DNA of 64,000 nucleotides from assembly GCF_002250055.1 (NCBI RefSeq), contig NZ_CP018866.1, forward strand, positions 922,501 to 986,500. Direction: 5' to 3'. Of this stretch, positions 48,944 to 58,163 are shown piece by piece. The stretch is from Sutcliffiella cohnii. Lineage in GTDB: Bacteria > Bacillota > Bacilli > Bacillales > Bacillaceae_I. Numbering within the stretch: position 1 is the first letter of the stretch; each line of letters starts with the position of its first letter. The translations under genes were made by a program, and so were the position numbers. The notes beneath the pieces are model-generated. The model was not told where the DNA came from and ran no database searches. It saw only the letters and a list, made by a program, of their open reading frames with translations.

Positions 48944-48999
48944 ATTTGTAAAAAATATATTGTCATTCGATGCTGATAGTACAACAACAAGTTGCAAAG

Positions 49000-49161
49000 C
49001 TACTTTTCTGTAATCTTAGTATATACCCAAGGGATTCCAAAAAAGATAATGATTCCGGATAAAAATGAACTGAAAATAAATGGACTTATTACATTTGTTA
49101 TAAAAAGTAATACAAGTGCTACAATGAAAAATACTCTCCAATACAGAATAAAGTGTTTCAA
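49000..49161 (-). CDS. Small membrane protein, 53 residues, TTG start
   Basis: On the minus strand a TTG at 49161 with GGGTGA five bases upstream opens a 53-codon frame (MKHFILYWRVFFIV...), ending TAG at 49000. The product has two short hydrophobic spans (about 9-22 and 27-46) and a basic end. It was easy to miss because of the TTG start. I do not recognise it. It pairs with the next small gene upstream on the same strand, about 70 bases away. Confidence 0.55.
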   Translation of the reverse strand: MKHFILYWRVFFIVALVLLFITNVISPFIFSSFLSGIIIFFGIPWVYTKITEK

Positions 49162-49230
49162 AATTATCACCCTAACTAGTAACTAATAGCTAATATATAG
49201 ACGTGTCAATATTAGCTAATTATTTCTATC

Positions 49231-49407
49231 TTATTTAAACCCTCTAAACCGATGCTGATTGTTTAATAACGACACAAAAATTAATAAGGATAAAAATAAA
49301 AGAACCGATGTAAACAAAAGCGGAAAGACGCGCATTAAACCAAATATATTTAAAATAAAAGCAAAGATAATAAACCCAATAGATAAAATAAAGGTCCACT
49401 TGTTCAT
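49231..49407 (-). CDS. Small membrane protein, 58 residues (possible YizD position)
   Basis: An ATG at 49407 with AAGGATGAG upstream opens a 58-codon frame (MNKWTFILSIGFIIFAF...) ending TAA at 49231. Two hydrophobic spans fill residues about 5-24 and 28-48, followed by a basic tail NNQHRFRGFK. B. subtilis has a small gene, yizD, between pepF and roxS/yjbH; this could be its counterpart by place only. Function unknown. Confidence 0.6.
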   Translation of the reverse strand: MNKWTFILSIGFIIFAFILNIFGLMRVFPLLFTSVLLFLSLLIFVSLLNNQHRFRGFK

Positions 49408-49509
49408 AAATACTCATCCTTCCCCGTAATGGACTATCTGTCTTGTACTAATGTATGCGAAAGATTATATATAATTTACTAGAAAATTCAAAACGGAAAT
49501 GTTACAAAG

Positions 49510-49584
49510 TTGTGAAACAATACAAAGGGGACTTGCCAAAAGTCGACAAAATCTGATATATTATAGATGTGAAACGATTCACAT
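49510..49584 (+). promoter_or_regulatory. roxS promoter with Rex operator and possible ResD site
   Basis: TTGCCA (49533-49538) and an extended -10 TGATATATT (-10 hexamer 49557-49562) form the promoter. ATGTGAAACGATTCACAT (49567-49584) is a palindrome of the Rex type, TTGTGAA-N4-TTCACAA, lying over the transcription start. Upstream, TTGTGAAACAA (49510-49520) resembles a ResD box or a half Rex site. In B. subtilis, RoxS is repressed by the NADH-sensing Rex and induced by ResDE during nitric-oxide or low-oxygen stress, so the sites fit. Confidence 0.75.
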
Positions 49585-49692
49585 ACAAACATATACCCCT
49601 TTGTTTGACCGTGAAAAATTTCTCCCATCCCCTTTGTTGTCTATTAAAGACAAGGAAAACGCCCTGGCAATTATGCCGGGGCGTTTTCTTTT
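49569..49692 (+). ncRNA. roxS: RoxS/RsaE small regulatory RNA
   Basis: About 124 nt with the hallmark C-rich single-stranded segments of RoxS/RsaE: ACCCCTTTGTTTGA (about 49595-49608), the conserved GTGAAAAATTTCTCCCATCC, then a second CCCCTTTGTT. It ends in a 15-bp terminator stem (GAAAACGCCC..GGGCGTTTTC, 49655-49688) with TTTTG. RoxS pairs through the C-rich loops with ribosome sites of redox and central-metabolism mRNAs. The location between pepF and spxH is the known locus in bacilli and staphylococci. The exact 5-prime end is inferred from the promoter. Confidence 0.9.
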
Positions 49693-49713
49693 GTATGGAA
49701 TAGACGGGAGGAG

Positions 49714-49897
49714 GCGTCAATAAATGTCGCAAGTGCGTCAATAAATGTCGCAAGTGCGTCAATAAATGTCGCAAGTGCGTCAATAAATGTCGCAAGTGCG
49801 TCAATAAATGTCGCGAGTGCGTCAATAAATGTCGCAAGTGCGTCAATAAATGTCGCGAGTGCAGCAAAAAATCTCACAAGTGCGTCAATAATGATCC
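49714..49897. repeat. 21-bp tandem repeat array, seven near-perfect units plus decayed ends
   Basis: The unit is GCGTCAATAAATGTCGC plus AAGT (or GAGT). Units start at 49714, 49735, 49756, 49777, 49798, 49819 and 49840, then a degenerate one at 49861 and a partial one at 49882. The core is a quasi-palindrome (GCG-CA-T-A-TG-CGC symmetry). A period of 21 keeps four frames open (for example Ala-Leu-Ala-Thr-Phe-Ile-Asp on the minus strand), but no ribosome site supports translation. It starts 22 bases after the roxS terminator. Not CRISPR: no spacers. Confidence 0.92.
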
Positions 49898-50086
49898 AAA
49901 AGTTAGGAAGTGAGATATTAAAAGTGAAGCTTTAGTAAAGCAAATGCGATTATGATGAAACTTTTAATAGTAATATCCGTATCTTAGTAGATCTCTTATT
50001 CATATTGATCCTTAGGGGTTGAAGGTCTCCTATAGTTATCGGATACAAAAGGGAGAGACTACTTTTACACAGCGAGGTGGAAACTT
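49898..50086. other. Intergenic stretch between the array and the next small gene
   Basis: About 190 AT-rich bases. No credible gene; only the GAGGTGG ribosome site at its end stands out. Confidence 0.5.
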
Positions 50087-50347
50087 ATAATTTCATGGCT
50101 AATTGACACATTCTTTACAAAATCGTATCCCGTTTTTACTACTAATGATGTTAAGAAAATGTATAAAGCACAACAACTGCTTCGAGATGCAGGAATTAAA
50201 AAATATAAAATTAGTATGGAGAAGACAGATATAAGATTTGCAGCCTCCATCCCACCGGTTCAAACGTTAAAAGTATGTAAAAGTGACCTTATAAAAGCAA
50301 AAGAGGTAGTGCGACAATTAAAAAGTAAACAAAAAAGGTCAGTGTAA
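50087..50347 (+). CDS. Small protein with an apparent non-standard start codon, unknown
   Basis: The frame is open from 50087 to TAA at 50347 (86 codons): I-I-S-W-L-I-D-T-F at the start, a helical MYKAQQLLRDAGIKKYKI middle, and a basic C-terminus. A good GAGGTGG stands seven bases before ATA (50087) and ten before ATT (50090), and no ATG, GTG or TTG lies in frame until 50159, which would lose 24 residues and has only a weak site. Translation may use ATA or ATT, or the start codon has mutated. No family recognised. It converges with spxH. Confidence 0.5.
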   Translation: MISWLIDTFFTKSYPVFTTNDVKKMYKAQQLLRDAGIKKYKISMEKTDIRFAASIPPVQTLKVCKSDLIKAKEVVRQLKSKQKRSV

Positions 50348-50366
50348 CTAGCGTACACCGACCTTT
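50331..50366. terminator. Terminator for spxH (minus), shared with the convergent small gene
   Basis: AAAGGTC-GTGTA and TACAC-GACCTTT pair with one mismatch. The minus strand continues into six T. Confidence 0.8.
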
Positions 50367-50368
50367 CA

Positions 50369-51238
50369 TTATTCTAAATACTTCCAGAATGTACCATACT
50401 TTACTGGTACTTGTTCTACTTTTTGCTTTAGGACTAACTTTTTCATTTCTCGTTCAACTTCTTGCTCAGTTAAATTGTAGACTACTGCTAATTCCTTCGT
50501 CGCGACAAATTCGAACCTTTTTAAAAACTGCTCAATAGATGGTGGTATATCTGGCTTTAATGTCTCGTTAATCATATCCTGTAGTATTTCTACATATATT
50601 TCATATGAGTGACAACCAGAAACTTTAATACCTTCCGCTTCAATATTTTCATTAAAGAAAACGAGAGAAGGAATTTCTTGCACTTCCATTTCGGATGTGA
50701 TCTTTAAGTCGCATTGTAAAGCTTTAGCTGCATACTCTTCTTTCAAATCTCTTTCGAACTCTTCCACATCTAACTGAACGGAGATAGCACATTCTTTCAA
50801 GACGTCGATGTTAGAGATGTCTTGTTTTTGTAAAAACAACACCTCTTGAAGCTTTCGTAAAAACTTACTACCAGATCTTCGTCCTTGTAATTCCGCAGCT
50901 TTAATAGCAACGGAAGCAGCAAATGGTGTGGAAATCGGTTGTTCTAGCCAAAGGGAACCATCACAGGACATTCCAGAACGATTTGCAGTACGCTCCCAAG
51001 TCTTTGCCATCGTTTCAGGAGCGTTTTTCTTACCTAGATTAAGTGTAGCAAGCTTCCCGCTTAACACATGCTTTATGGTGAAATAACGGCCATATTCAAT
51101 TTGGAGTTTCTTTAAAATCGGTTCTAAACCCCAACATTCTGGACATAACGGATCAATAAATAAGTAAATCTCTATTGGTTTATTTGTTGTATGCTTGATT
51201 GTATTTAAATAAAAAAAGTGTTTATCTTGTTCAATCAC
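50369..51238 (-). CDS. spxH: SpxH (YjbH), ClpXP adaptor for Spx
   Basis: SpxH binds Spx and hands it to ClpXP; disulfide stress or aggregation of SpxH stops this and lets Spx build up. The 289-residue protein has a DsbA-like thioredoxin fold with CPEC in [10 protein letters not shown] near residue 28 and a helical C-domain. I chose the GTG at 51238: it has GAGGAAG upstream, overlaps the yjbI stop, and gives the N-terminal length of known YjbH. An ATG 21 bases earlier is possible. It is coupled to yjbI as in B. subtilis. Confidence 0.9.
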   Translation of the reverse strand: MIEQDKHFFYLNTIKHTTNKPIEIYLFIDPLCPECWGLEPILKKLQIEYGRYFTIKHVLSGKLATLNLGKKNAPETMAKTWERTANRSGMSCDGSLWLEQPISTPFAASVAIKAAELQGRRSGSKFLRKLQEVLFLQKQDISNIDVLKECAISVQLDVEEFERDLKEEYAAKALQCDLKITSEMEVQEIPSLVFFNENIEAEGIKVSGCHSYEIYVEILQDMINETLKPDIPPSIEQFLKRFEFVATKELAVVYNLTEQEVEREMKKLVLKQKVEQVPVKYGTFWKYLE

Positions 51239-51638
51239 TGGAATCTTCCTCTTCATCATCTGGAGTGTTGACCATATGTTGTGCTGTTAGTACAAGCCTA
51301 TGGAAAAATTCCGTTCGCAAAGGACTATCTAATTCGATTTCATCCATTGCTTTTTGCATACAACTTAACCATGCTTTTGCCCGTTTAGGTGTTATTTCAA
51401 AAGGCATGTGACGCGCCCGTAACATTGGGTGACCATGTTCTTCAGTATATAAATTAGGTCCGCCTAAATATTGGGTAAGAAATTGTTTTTGCTTTCTGGC
51501 AGTCTCAGTTAGATCATCAGGAAAAATGGGTGATAAATCTGGATGCTGGCTAACACGTGCATAAAAAGCATCGACTAAACGATTAATAACATCCTCCCCA
51601 CCAATTGCTTCAAAAGGTGATTTGATTGGATTCACCAT
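51231..51638 (-). CDS. yjbI: Group II truncated hemoglobin YjbI
   Basis: A 135-residue truncated hemoglobin that binds heme and O2; in related bacteria it protects the YjbH/Spx system against oxidants. The fold landmarks are the GG start ([20 protein letters not shown]), the proximal-histidine block [10 protein letters not shown] and the following Trp (AKAWL). The ATG at 51638 has GAGGAG eight bases upstream; an upstream in-frame start is inside the leader. An acidic tail ends the protein and overlaps the spxH start. Confidence 0.92.
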   Translation of the reverse strand: MVNPIKSPFEAIGGEDVINRLVDAFYARVSQHPDLSPIFPDDLTETARKQKQFLTQYLGGPNLYTEEHGHPMLRARHMPFEITPKRAKAWLSCMQKAMDEIELDSPLRTEFFHRLVLTAQHMVNTPDDEEEDSSD

Positions 51639-51873
51639 AATAAGAACTCCTCTTCTCAATAGTTAAGCGAATATATGTTTTAGGACTATTAATACGCTTT
51701 TTTATTATCTACAATGGATAACAAATATTTCATTTAATTGTATATTATTTTATCAATGTGGTTGTTATATCTCAAATAATTAGATTCGAAAAACTAAGGA
51801 AACTATTAGGAGAAGAGTTGGAATCACTAATAATTACCAAATATTATTTTATAGAAGAGAAAATAGACTTAAA

Positions 51874-51902
51874 AAAAGCCCTAAATTTGTCTTAGGGCTT
51901 TT
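51874..51902 (-). terminator. Terminator after cwlQ
   Basis: AAAAGCCCTAA and TTAGGGCTTTT pair around an eight-base loop; on the minus strand seven T follow. The neighbouring stretch to 51638 has no gene. Confidence 0.88.
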
Positions 51903-51906
51903 AAAG

Positions 51907-52533
51907 TTATGCGTAATAGCTTTCTGTTACTTTCGCAATGTATCGTTCTGTTTCTCGAAATGGTGGGATACCATTGTATTTATCTACATTGCCTGGTCCT
52001 GCATTATATGCAGCTAGTGCTAACGTCGTATTTCCGTTATACTTTTGGAGCATTTGACTTAAATATTTCGTTCCACCTAATATATTTTCTCGCGGATCAA
52101 ATGGATTCAAAACACCTAAGCCACGGGCTGTTGAAGGCATTAATTGCATTAGTCCCATCGCACCAGCATGACTTTTCGCATTAGGGTTAAAATTCGATTC
52201 GTGTTGGATAACTGATCTAATCAGTTTCGCATCGACATTATATTTTTCGGAGGCTTCTTTAATAATGTCGTCATAGTTTGTTTTCGTTAACAAAGTTGTG
52301 TTCGTGTTTAAAGGATCCAAAGATTTTTGTAAAAGTGGTAATAACGATTCTGTTGTAGCGCTATTTAATGGATGGGTAAATAAGCTATTTCCAACATTTT
52401 GTGAAGGGGGAGTCCCTACCGTTTGCTGAAAGATGCTAGAAAATGTTGTTAAGTTATTGTTGCTTTTGTTTGTTCCATTCATATTTTGTAACGCTTGAAT
52501 TTCTAAAAGAGTTCGATACTGATTAACTCTCAT
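51907..52533 (-). CDS. cwlQ: Lytic transglycosylase CwlQ (YjbJ)
   Basis: A 208-residue soluble lytic transglycosylase that cuts peptidoglycan glycan strands. The C-terminal goose-lysozyme-type SLT domain has the catalytic glutamate in [10 protein letters not shown], then [14 protein letters not shown] and [17 protein letters not shown]. The N-terminal 90 residues are Asn/Thr-rich and disordered, with no signal peptide, as in B. subtilis YjbJ. The ATG at 52533 has AAGGTGAC upstream and overlaps the end of yjbK by 11 bases. Confidence 0.9.
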   Translation of the reverse strand: MRVNQYRTLLEIQALQNMNGTNKSNNNLTTFSSIFQQTVGTPPSQNVGNSLFTHPLNSATTESLLPLLQKSLDPLNTNTTLLTKTNYDDIIKEASEKYNVDAKLIRSVIQHESNFNPNAKSHAGAMGLMQLMPSTARGLGVLNPFDPRENILGGTKYLSQMLQKYNGNTTLALAAYNAGPGNVDKYNGIPPFRETERYIAKVTESYYA

Positions 52534-53128
52534 GTTTATAGTCACCTTCTAACGCTTTTTTTTGCTCGTAAAATCGTACAATTTTATTTTTTGTTGGACG
52601 GATTGGTATTTCGTATTTGTGTAATAACCTTTCAAAAACTATTTTTCCTTCCTTAAAGGAGGAAGCCTCGTATTCTAATTCATAATCCGTAACACCTAAA
52701 TAGTTAGATTCGTCTAACACGAGGAGGCCATTTTCATAAGAGAATTGCACTCGTTTTGTCGTAAGGGAGCCGAAATATTGTACAGTAGTAGGATCAATAT
52801 TTAAGCTTGTCTTCAAAACAGAGGAGATACCACCATCCAATAGTCTTCCTTCATCGAGTATTCGGTTCATATCTGACTGAAGAATCGTTTCATGAGTTTC
52901 TAACAGTCCTTCTCCTGCAGGTTGCTTCAACGTTAATTGGTACGCCTTATTTTTTTCGCGTATACGTAAAGCACAACCGTTTTGCTTTAAGTGGAAGTCA
53001 GGTGTATCTAAATAATGGTTAATTTGTATTACACCTTCATCGGCAGTATGTTGAAATGCTTTTAATAGACGGGAATACTCGTCTTTCGTTATGATATTTT
53101 TGAATTCAATCTCTATTTCTTGATGCAT
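52523..53128 (-). CDS. yjbK: CYTH-domain triphosphatase-like protein YjbK
   Basis: A 201-residue tunnel-fold protein with the CYTH signature EIEIEFK (residues 4-10) and further charged strands ([26 protein letters not shown]). Members hydrolyse triphosphates or tripolyphosphate; the physiological substrate of the bacillar form is not settled. First gene of the minus-strand pair with cwlQ, divergent from yjbL. Confidence 0.9.
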   Translation of the reverse strand: MHQEIEIEFKNIITKDEYSRLLKAFQHTADEGVIQINHYLDTPDFHLKQNGCALRIREKNKAYQLTLKQPAGEGLLETHETILQSDMNRILDEGRLLDGGISSVLKTSLNIDPTTVQYFGSLTTKRVQFSYENGLLVLDESNYLGVTDYELEYEASSFKEGKIVFERLLHKYEIPIRPTKNKIVRFYEQKKALEGDYKHES

Positions 53129-53270
53129 AACATTTCCTCATTTCGCTTTGTCTATTTCTATTATCGGCATAAATGATTCTAATTTCAATGGAAAAAGATT
53201 GAGGAAAAATTTATGGAAAGGAATAAACTATGATAAAATATAGGAGGAAATCGCTTGGAAGGAGATGCAC

Positions 53271-53645
53271 ATGCAAAAAAGAATAGAAATTAAAGAAACG
53301 TTAGTTAATTCACAGCAATTGCAATTACTTGCTGACGAAGTGGCTTTCTCTCTTGAGGAAGTGCAAGCGAGCAATCAAATGTTAGTAGATTCTGACCAAC
53401 TTTCATTTATTTATAAGCTAGAAACAGCAACAGAATTTGTTTATGTGAGCATTTCACATTCTTTTTGGTCTGCGATAAAAAATGCGGTGGAAGAAAAGAA
53501 AGCAATTGTATTAGTAGTAGGAAAAATAGCATTATTATTAACCCAGTTTGCAGAAGAGTTACAATACTTAGTAGAAAATATTAAAGATAACGCAAACTAC
53601 GGGGAAGACATGGAGAAGAAAGTTACCGAAGTATTTTTCGCCTAA
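53271..53645 (+). CDS. yjbL: YjbL family protein (UPF0738)
   Basis: A 124-residue soluble protein of the UPF0738 family by place and pattern (KETLVNSQQLQLLAD, a hydrophobic AIVLVVGKIALLLTQF strand, then an acidic helix). No enzyme motif. The ATG at 53271 has AAGGAG six bases upstream; the ATG at 53265 lies against it. It leads the plus-strand cluster yjbL - relQ - nadK - yjbO. Confidence 0.82.
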   Translation: MQKRIEIKETLVNSQQLQLLADEVAFSLEEVQASNQMLVDSDQLSFIYKLETATEFVYVSISHSFWSAIKNAVEEKKAIVLVVGKIALLLTQFAEELQYLVENIKDNANYGEDMEKKVTEVFFA

Positions 53646-53699
53646 TAAAGAAGTTTATGCTTACAAAGCAGATATAGAGAGTTAAAAGGGGTATGCCGT

Positions 53700-54329
53700 A
53701 TGATTCAACAATGGGATTTATTTTTAGCGCCGTATAAGCAGGCGATTGATGAATTAAAGGTGAAATTGAAAGGTGCTCGTTCACAGTTTGAAATGCATTC
53801 AGAGCATACACCGATTGAATTCGTAACAGGACGTGTAAAGCCAATTGCTAGCATTTTAGATAAAGCAACACGTAAAGGTATTCCGCTAGAGCGGTTAGAA
53901 GAAGAAATGCAGGACATTGCAGGAATACGTATGATGTGTCAGTTCGTTGATGACATCCATCGTGTTGTTGATTTGTTGAGGAAGCGGAATGATTTTAAAA
54001 TTATTGAAGAAAGAGACTACGTAACTCGAAAGAAAGAAAGCGGGTATCGGTCTTATCATATGGTTATAGAATATCCAGTTCAAACGATTAAGGGAGAAAA
54101 GATTATTCTAGTCGAAATTCAAATACGTACGTTAGCAATGAATTTTTGGGCTACCATTGAGCATTCTTTAAACTATAAATATAGTGGTCAGTTTCCACAA
54201 GAAATACATGAACGTCTCGTTCGAGCAGCGGAAGCCGCTTATCTTTTAGACGAAGAAATGTCCCAAATCCGTGGGGAAATACAAGAAGCACAAGCAATAT
54301 TCTCAAGAAAAAAAGAAATGGATACATAA
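53700..54329 (+). CDS. relQ: Small alarmone synthetase RelQ (SasB/YjbM)
   Basis: RelQ makes ppGpp/pppGpp from GTP or GDP and ATP without a hydrolase domain; it acts as a tetramer in the cytosol and is activated by pppGpp. The 209-residue protein shows RVKPIAS (45-51), DIAGIRMMC (72-80), GYRSYH (115-120) and EIQIRT (139-144). AAAAGGGG is upstream of the ATG. It is followed after 15 bases by NAD kinase, the conserved pairing in firmicutes. Confidence 0.95.
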   Translation: MIQQWDLFLAPYKQAIDELKVKLKGARSQFEMHSEHTPIEFVTGRVKPIASILDKATRKGIPLERLEEEMQDIAGIRMMCQFVDDIHRVVDLLRKRNDFKIIEERDYVTRKKESGYRSYHMVIEYPVQTIKGEKIILVEIQIRTLAMNFWATIEHSLNYKYSGQFPQEIHERLVRAAEAAYLLDEEMSQIRGEIQEAQAIFSRKKEMDT

Positions 54330-54344
54330 TGGGGAGGTGAGCAG

Positions 54345-55139
54345 ATGAGGTTTGCGATTACGTCCAAAGGTGATGCAGTGTCGAATACGTTAATGTTAAA
54401 AATGAAAACATATTTGCAAGACTTTGAGCTCATTTATGATGAGGATCGTCCAGATATCGTCGTTTCCGTTGGTGGAGACGGGACATTACTATATGCTTTT
54501 CATCGCTACAAAAGTAGATTAGATAAGACTGCTTTTATCGGAGTGCATACTGGACATTTAGGCTTTTATGCCGATTGGGTACCAGAGGAGATAGAAAAGC
54601 TCGTCATCGCCATTGCTAAAACACCATATCAGACTATTGAATACCCTCTTCTAGAGGTGATTATCCGTTACATAGATGGTGGCAAAGAAACGAGATATTT
54701 AGCGCTTAATGAATGTACAGTGAAAAGTGTAGAAGGAACGTTAGTAATGGACGTTGAAATTAAAGGCCAGCCTTTTGAAACGTTCCGTGGAGATGGTCTC
54801 TGTATTTCCACACCTTCTGGAAGTACTGCTTACAATAAAGCGTTAGGTGGGGCAATATTGCATCCGTCATTACCAGCCATACAAATTGCAGAAATGGCCT
54901 CTATTAATAATCGTGTTTTTCGTACAATCGGTTCACCGTTAGTTTTACCAGATCATCATACATGCTTACTTAAACCCGTAAACGATGTAGATTATCAAAT
55001 AACAATCGATCATTTAACATTACTTCATAAAGATGTAAAGTCGATTCAATGCCGAGTGGCTAAAGAGAAAATAAGGTTTGCTCGATTTCGTCCGTTTCCA
55101 TTTTGGAAAAGAGTTCGTGATTCCTTTATTTCTGGTTAA
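54345..55139 (+). CDS. nadK: NAD kinase
   Basis: NAD kinase makes NADP from NAD and ATP. The 264-residue protein has the GGDGT motif (43-47, [12 protein letters not shown]), the NE/D block (ALNECTVKS) and the glycine-rich [27 protein letters not shown] precedes the ATG. It corresponds to PpnKA/NadF of B. subtilis and is in an operon with relQ and yjbO. Confidence 0.95.
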   Translation: MRFAITSKGDAVSNTLMLKMKTYLQDFELIYDEDRPDIVVSVGGDGTLLYAFHRYKSRLDKTAFIGVHTGHLGFYADWVPEEIEKLVIAIAKTPYQTIEYPLLEVIIRYIDGGKETRYLALNECTVKSVEGTLVMDVEIKGQPFETFRGDGLCISTPSGSTAYNKALGGAILHPSLPAIQIAEMASINNRVFRTIGSPLVLPDHHTCLLKPVNDVDYQITIDHLTLLHKDVKSIQCRVAKEKIRFARFRPFPFWKRVRDSFISG

Positions 55140-55197
55140 ACGAAGCAATCAGCACTTGTCTGGTTGCTTTTTATTAATATTTTAAAGAGGGTAAAAC

Positions 55198-56088
55198 ATG
55201 TTCACACTTCACTTTATTGTAAAAAAACAAGACGAAGGGAAACTACTCCGGGAATTTTTAAGAGAAAAGCATATTTCTAAATCAGCTCTAGCAGATATTA
55301 AGTTTGCTGGCGGATCCATTCTTGTAAATGGCAACCGAGTAACAGTTAGGTATATGCTTCGAATTGGTGATGATATAGAAGTCACTTTTCCAGAAGAAAT
55401 AAGTAGTGAGGGGTTAAAAGCTGAACAGTTGCCGCTCGATATTGTTTACGAAGATGATTATGTTCTCGTCTTAAATAAAGCACCATACATGAATTCAATC
55501 CCATCAAGAGAACACCCAACAGGTTCTGTTGCGAATGCACTCCTATATTATTATAAAAAAAATGGGTTGCATAGTGCTGTCCATATCGTAACAAGATTAG
55601 ATCGAGACACATCGGGCCTAATGCTCATTGCGAAAAACCGTTACATTCACCATTTATTTTCTTTGCAACAGAAAGATCACTCTATACAACGATCCTACAT
55701 TGCAATCGTTCATGGCAGGCTAAAGAAACGAAATGGAATAGTTAATGAGCCGATTGGAAGAAAAGAGACGAGTATTATTGAAAGGGAAGTGCGACAAGAT
55801 GGGCAACACGCAATTACCCATTATGAAGTGATGGAAGAGTATTCACAATCCAGTTTATTAAAATTAAAATTAGAAACTGGTCGAACACACCAAATTCGAG
55901 TACATTTGTCATACGTCGGAAATCCACTACTGGGAGATGACTTATATGGCGGAAAAAGAGACCTAATAAAGCGACAAGCACTTCACAGTTGCGAATTAAC
56001 ATTTTTTCATCCGGTTTTAGAGCAAGAGTTACACTTTCAGTCAAAACTTCCGGCAGATATGCAACAACTATTAAATATGGAGGAGTAG
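55198..56088 (+). CDS. yjbO: RluD-type pseudouridine synthase YjbO
   Basis: An enzyme that isomerises uridine in rRNA or tRNA to pseudouridine. The 296-residue protein has an N-terminal S4-like part (SALADIKFAGGSILVNGN, about 27-75) and the RluA/RluD catalytic domain with the essential aspartate in HIVTRLDRDTSGLMLIAK, then GRTHQIRVHLSYVGNPLLGD. AGAGGG is the ribosome site. The exact target base is not determinable here. Confidence 0.92.
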   Translation: MFTLHFIVKKQDEGKLLREFLREKHISKSALADIKFAGGSILVNGNRVTVRYMLRIGDDIEVTFPEEISSEGLKAEQLPLDIVYEDDYVLVLNKAPYMNSIPSREHPTGSVANALLYYYKKNGLHSAVHIVTRLDRDTSGLMLIAKNRYIHHLFSLQQKDHSIQRSYIAIVHGRLKKRNGIVNEPIGRKETSIIEREVRQDGQHAITHYEVMEEYSQSSLLKLKLETGRTHQIRVHLSYVGNPLLGDDLYGGKRDLIKRQALHSCELTFFHPVLEQELHFQSKLPADMQQLLNMEE

Positions 56089-56104
56089 GATAATAATCCT
56101 ACTC
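56081..56104. terminator. Hairpin between yjbO and prpE
   Basis: GGAGTAGGAT and ATCCTACTCC form a perfect 10-bp stem that overlaps both stop codons. No strong T-run follows, so it may be an inefficient bidirectional terminator. Confidence 0.6.
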
Positions 56105-56845
56105 CTTATCAAGGTCCCGAAATTTCTCTTCTACTAGCGGCATAGACGATGGAACAGACACGGTTTCCATCTCAGGATAACGAACGGCTGACAAAGAACC
56201 ACCGAACACTGCTCCTGTATCAATATTAACCGTATTGTTGACAAACCTCGGTTGCTTAACAGGAGTATGACCATAAACAATCCATGCGTCCCCATCGTAT
56301 TGTTTCGCCCAATCACGGCGAACAGGCATACCGTTTGCTTCAAACTCACCAGTAATATCTCCATATAGAACGAACGTTTTTACCTTTTTGGAATGCTTCC
56401 CAATATAATCTTTCTTAATTCCTGCGTGGGCAATAATTAGTTTTCCGCCGTTTAAAACATGATACAATGGTGCATTTTCATAAAGCTTTACAAATAAATG
56501 GTTATACTTCTTTTGGTCTTTTCTATTAAGTGCTTCGAATTCTGCTACAGTTGTTTCTAAACCGTGCGTTATTTGTACTTTATTTCCTAAAAAATATCGA
56601 TACAATTTATTACAATGGTTTCCGGGTACGTAATAACCTTTCCCGCTTGATACTACATTTGCTACAAATTCTATTACTTTTAAGGAGTGAGGTCCTCGGT
56701 CCGTTAGATCCCCTACAAAACCAAGCCTTCTCTCTTCAGGGTGTCTAACCCTACTTTCTTCATCAATCGTGTAGCCTAATTTTTCTAATAAAATTTTTAA
56801 TTCATCATAGCAACCGTGTATATCACCAATAATATCTATTTTCAT
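56099..56845 (-). CDS. prpE: Bis(5-nucleosyl)-tetraphosphatase PrpE
   Basis: A 248-residue calcineurin-like metallophosphatase that hydrolyses Ap4A asymmetrically; in B. subtilis it affects spore germination. Metal motifs are GDIHG (7-11), GDLTDRG and GNHCN, with VYGHTPV and HAGI later. The ATG at 56845 has GGAGGAG upstream; an in-frame start 17 residues earlier lies in the rodA tail and lacks a site. It follows rodA by 13 bases on the same strand. Confidence 0.93.
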   Translation of the reverse strand: MKIDIIGDIHGCYDELKILLEKLGYTIDEESRVRHPEERRLGFVGDLTDRGPHSLKVIEFVANVVSSGKGYYVPGNHCNKLYRYFLGNKVQITHGLETTVAEFEALNRKDQKKYNHLFVKLYENAPLYHVLNGGKLIIAHAGIKKDYIGKHSKKVKTFVLYGDITGEFEANGMPVRRDWAKQYDGDAWIVYGHTPVKQPRFVNNTVNIDTGAVFGGSLSAVRYPEMETVSVPSSMPLVEEKFRDLDKE

Positions 56846-56858
56846 TTTTTCTCCTCCA

Positions 56859-58046
56859 TTAATCAAACATATATTGTTTCGATTTGCCGTAAACATTTAA
56901 CACAATCCCAATTGCGGCCATGTATGTAACTAATGAGCTTCCCCCGTAGCTTACAAATGGAAGTGGGAGTCCTGTAATAGGCAGGAGGCCAATCGTCATT
57001 CCGATATTTTGAAACACCTGAAAACCTATCATTCCGACAATACCTGCGCATAGAAAACTTCCAAACGTGTCGTTACATTGTAAGGCAATGGATACAATAC
57101 GAAAAATTAATATGAAAAACAATGAAATAATAATGCTACCGCCAAGAAAACCAAACTGCTCTGCCGCCATAGCGAAAATAAAATCGGTATGTGACTCAGG
57201 AAGAGCTACCTCTACATGACCAAAACCTGTTCCGTATAACGTTCCAGAACCAACAGCTTTTAAAGATTGCAGAAGCTGGTATCCATAAGCATCAGAATGA
57301 CCATGTGGGTCTAGCCACCCATAAAAACGACCTAATTGATACTCATGAAACCCATATTGGTAAAAAAAGTTTGGGAATTTTAAATATAAAAAAATAAAAC
57401 TAGAAATGATTAGTAGGATTGACGTCATTAATCCTAGCAATAAACGCCACCTAATACCTGAAATTAATATATACGTGATGAAGATGGAAGTATAAATCAT
57501 CGTCATTCCGAGGTCAGGTTGCCTAACTAAAAATAAAACAGGACATAAAAATAGAAAAGTTAATTTAAATATAAGCATCCATTCTTTTTTTAAAATGGCA
57601 TCAAAGTGTAATTCGTCTTCTTCTAAGCTTTCACGAAACTGTGTTAATACGATACTAGAAGCAAATATATAAAAAAGCTTCATAAATTCTGACGGTTGCA
57701 CATTTCCGATGCCAGGAATGGAATACCAACTCGTAGCCCCGTTAATCGTTAATACTTGAGGCGAGATTGATATATCTAACCCAATTAATAAAATCATTCC
57801 AATCGCATATAAATAATAACCGAAATGTCGATAACGCTCATAATCAAAAAAGAGACATAAAACAGTACCAGTACTTCCAATAATATACCAAAACGTTTGT
57901 TTTTGAACAAAATGAACAGACTGTAATTTAGCTGGTAATGACGGCTGAATGGCAGATAATATAATGAGACTAATAAGTGCTAATAAAAAAATAATCATTA
58001 AAACGGTGTAATCAATCTTATATTCCGTCGTCATATTCTCTTCCAT
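56859..58046 (-). CDS. rodA: Peptidoglycan polymerase of the SEDS family, RodA-like
   Basis: A 395-residue membrane protein with about ten spans that polymerises glycan strands from lipid II. Typical SEDS blocks are [23 protein letters not shown] in part, [10 protein letters not shown] (with the key Asp in a conserved RQPDLG), [12 protein letters not shown] and [10 protein letters not shown] near the end. RodA serves elongation; FtsW and SpoVE share the fold. The RodA reading is preferred from the ESHTDFIFA and FVSYGGS style, but is not certain. AGGAGG precedes the ATG. Confidence 0.85.
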   Translation of the reverse strand: MEENMTTEYKIDYTVLMIIFLLALISLIILSAIQPSLPAKLQSVHFVQKQTFWYIIGSTGTVLCLFFDYERYRHFGYYLYAIGMILLIGLDISISPQVLTINGATSWYSIPGIGNVQPSEFMKLFYIFASSIVLTQFRESLEEDELHFDAILKKEWMLIFKLTFLFLCPVLFLVRQPDLGMTMIYTSIFITYILISGIRWRLLLGLMTSILLIISSFIFLYLKFPNFFYQYGFHEYQLGRFYGWLDPHGHSDAYGYQLLQSLKAVGSGTLYGTGFGHVEVALPESHTDFIFAMAAEQFGFLGGSIIISLFFILIFRIVSIALQCNDTFGSFLCAGIVGMIGFQVFQNIGMTIGLLPITGLPLPFVSYGGSSLVTYMAAIGIVLNVYGKSKQYMFD

Positions 58047-58163
58047 CGTTATTCCTCCTTTAGTGTAGATATAAATTCAAGTGAAATACGAACCATGGCG
58101 CATGAAAATAGGGATTTATATTTGGGTGCTATAAGTTTTTTCCTTTCAAGGTCTAGAACCGAA

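Noticed and set aside
49502-49867. A 121-residue minus-strand frame (and a 68-residue one) with a repeating Leu-Arg-His-Leu-Leu-Thr-His or Ala-Leu-Ala-Thr-Phe-Ile-Asp pattern
   Set aside because: It exists only because a 21-bp repeat keeps several frames open. It has no ribosome site and the longer frame runs through the roxS terminator on the opposite strand.
49714-49897. CRISPR array
   Set aside because: The units are contiguous 21-mers without spacers, and no cas genes are near.
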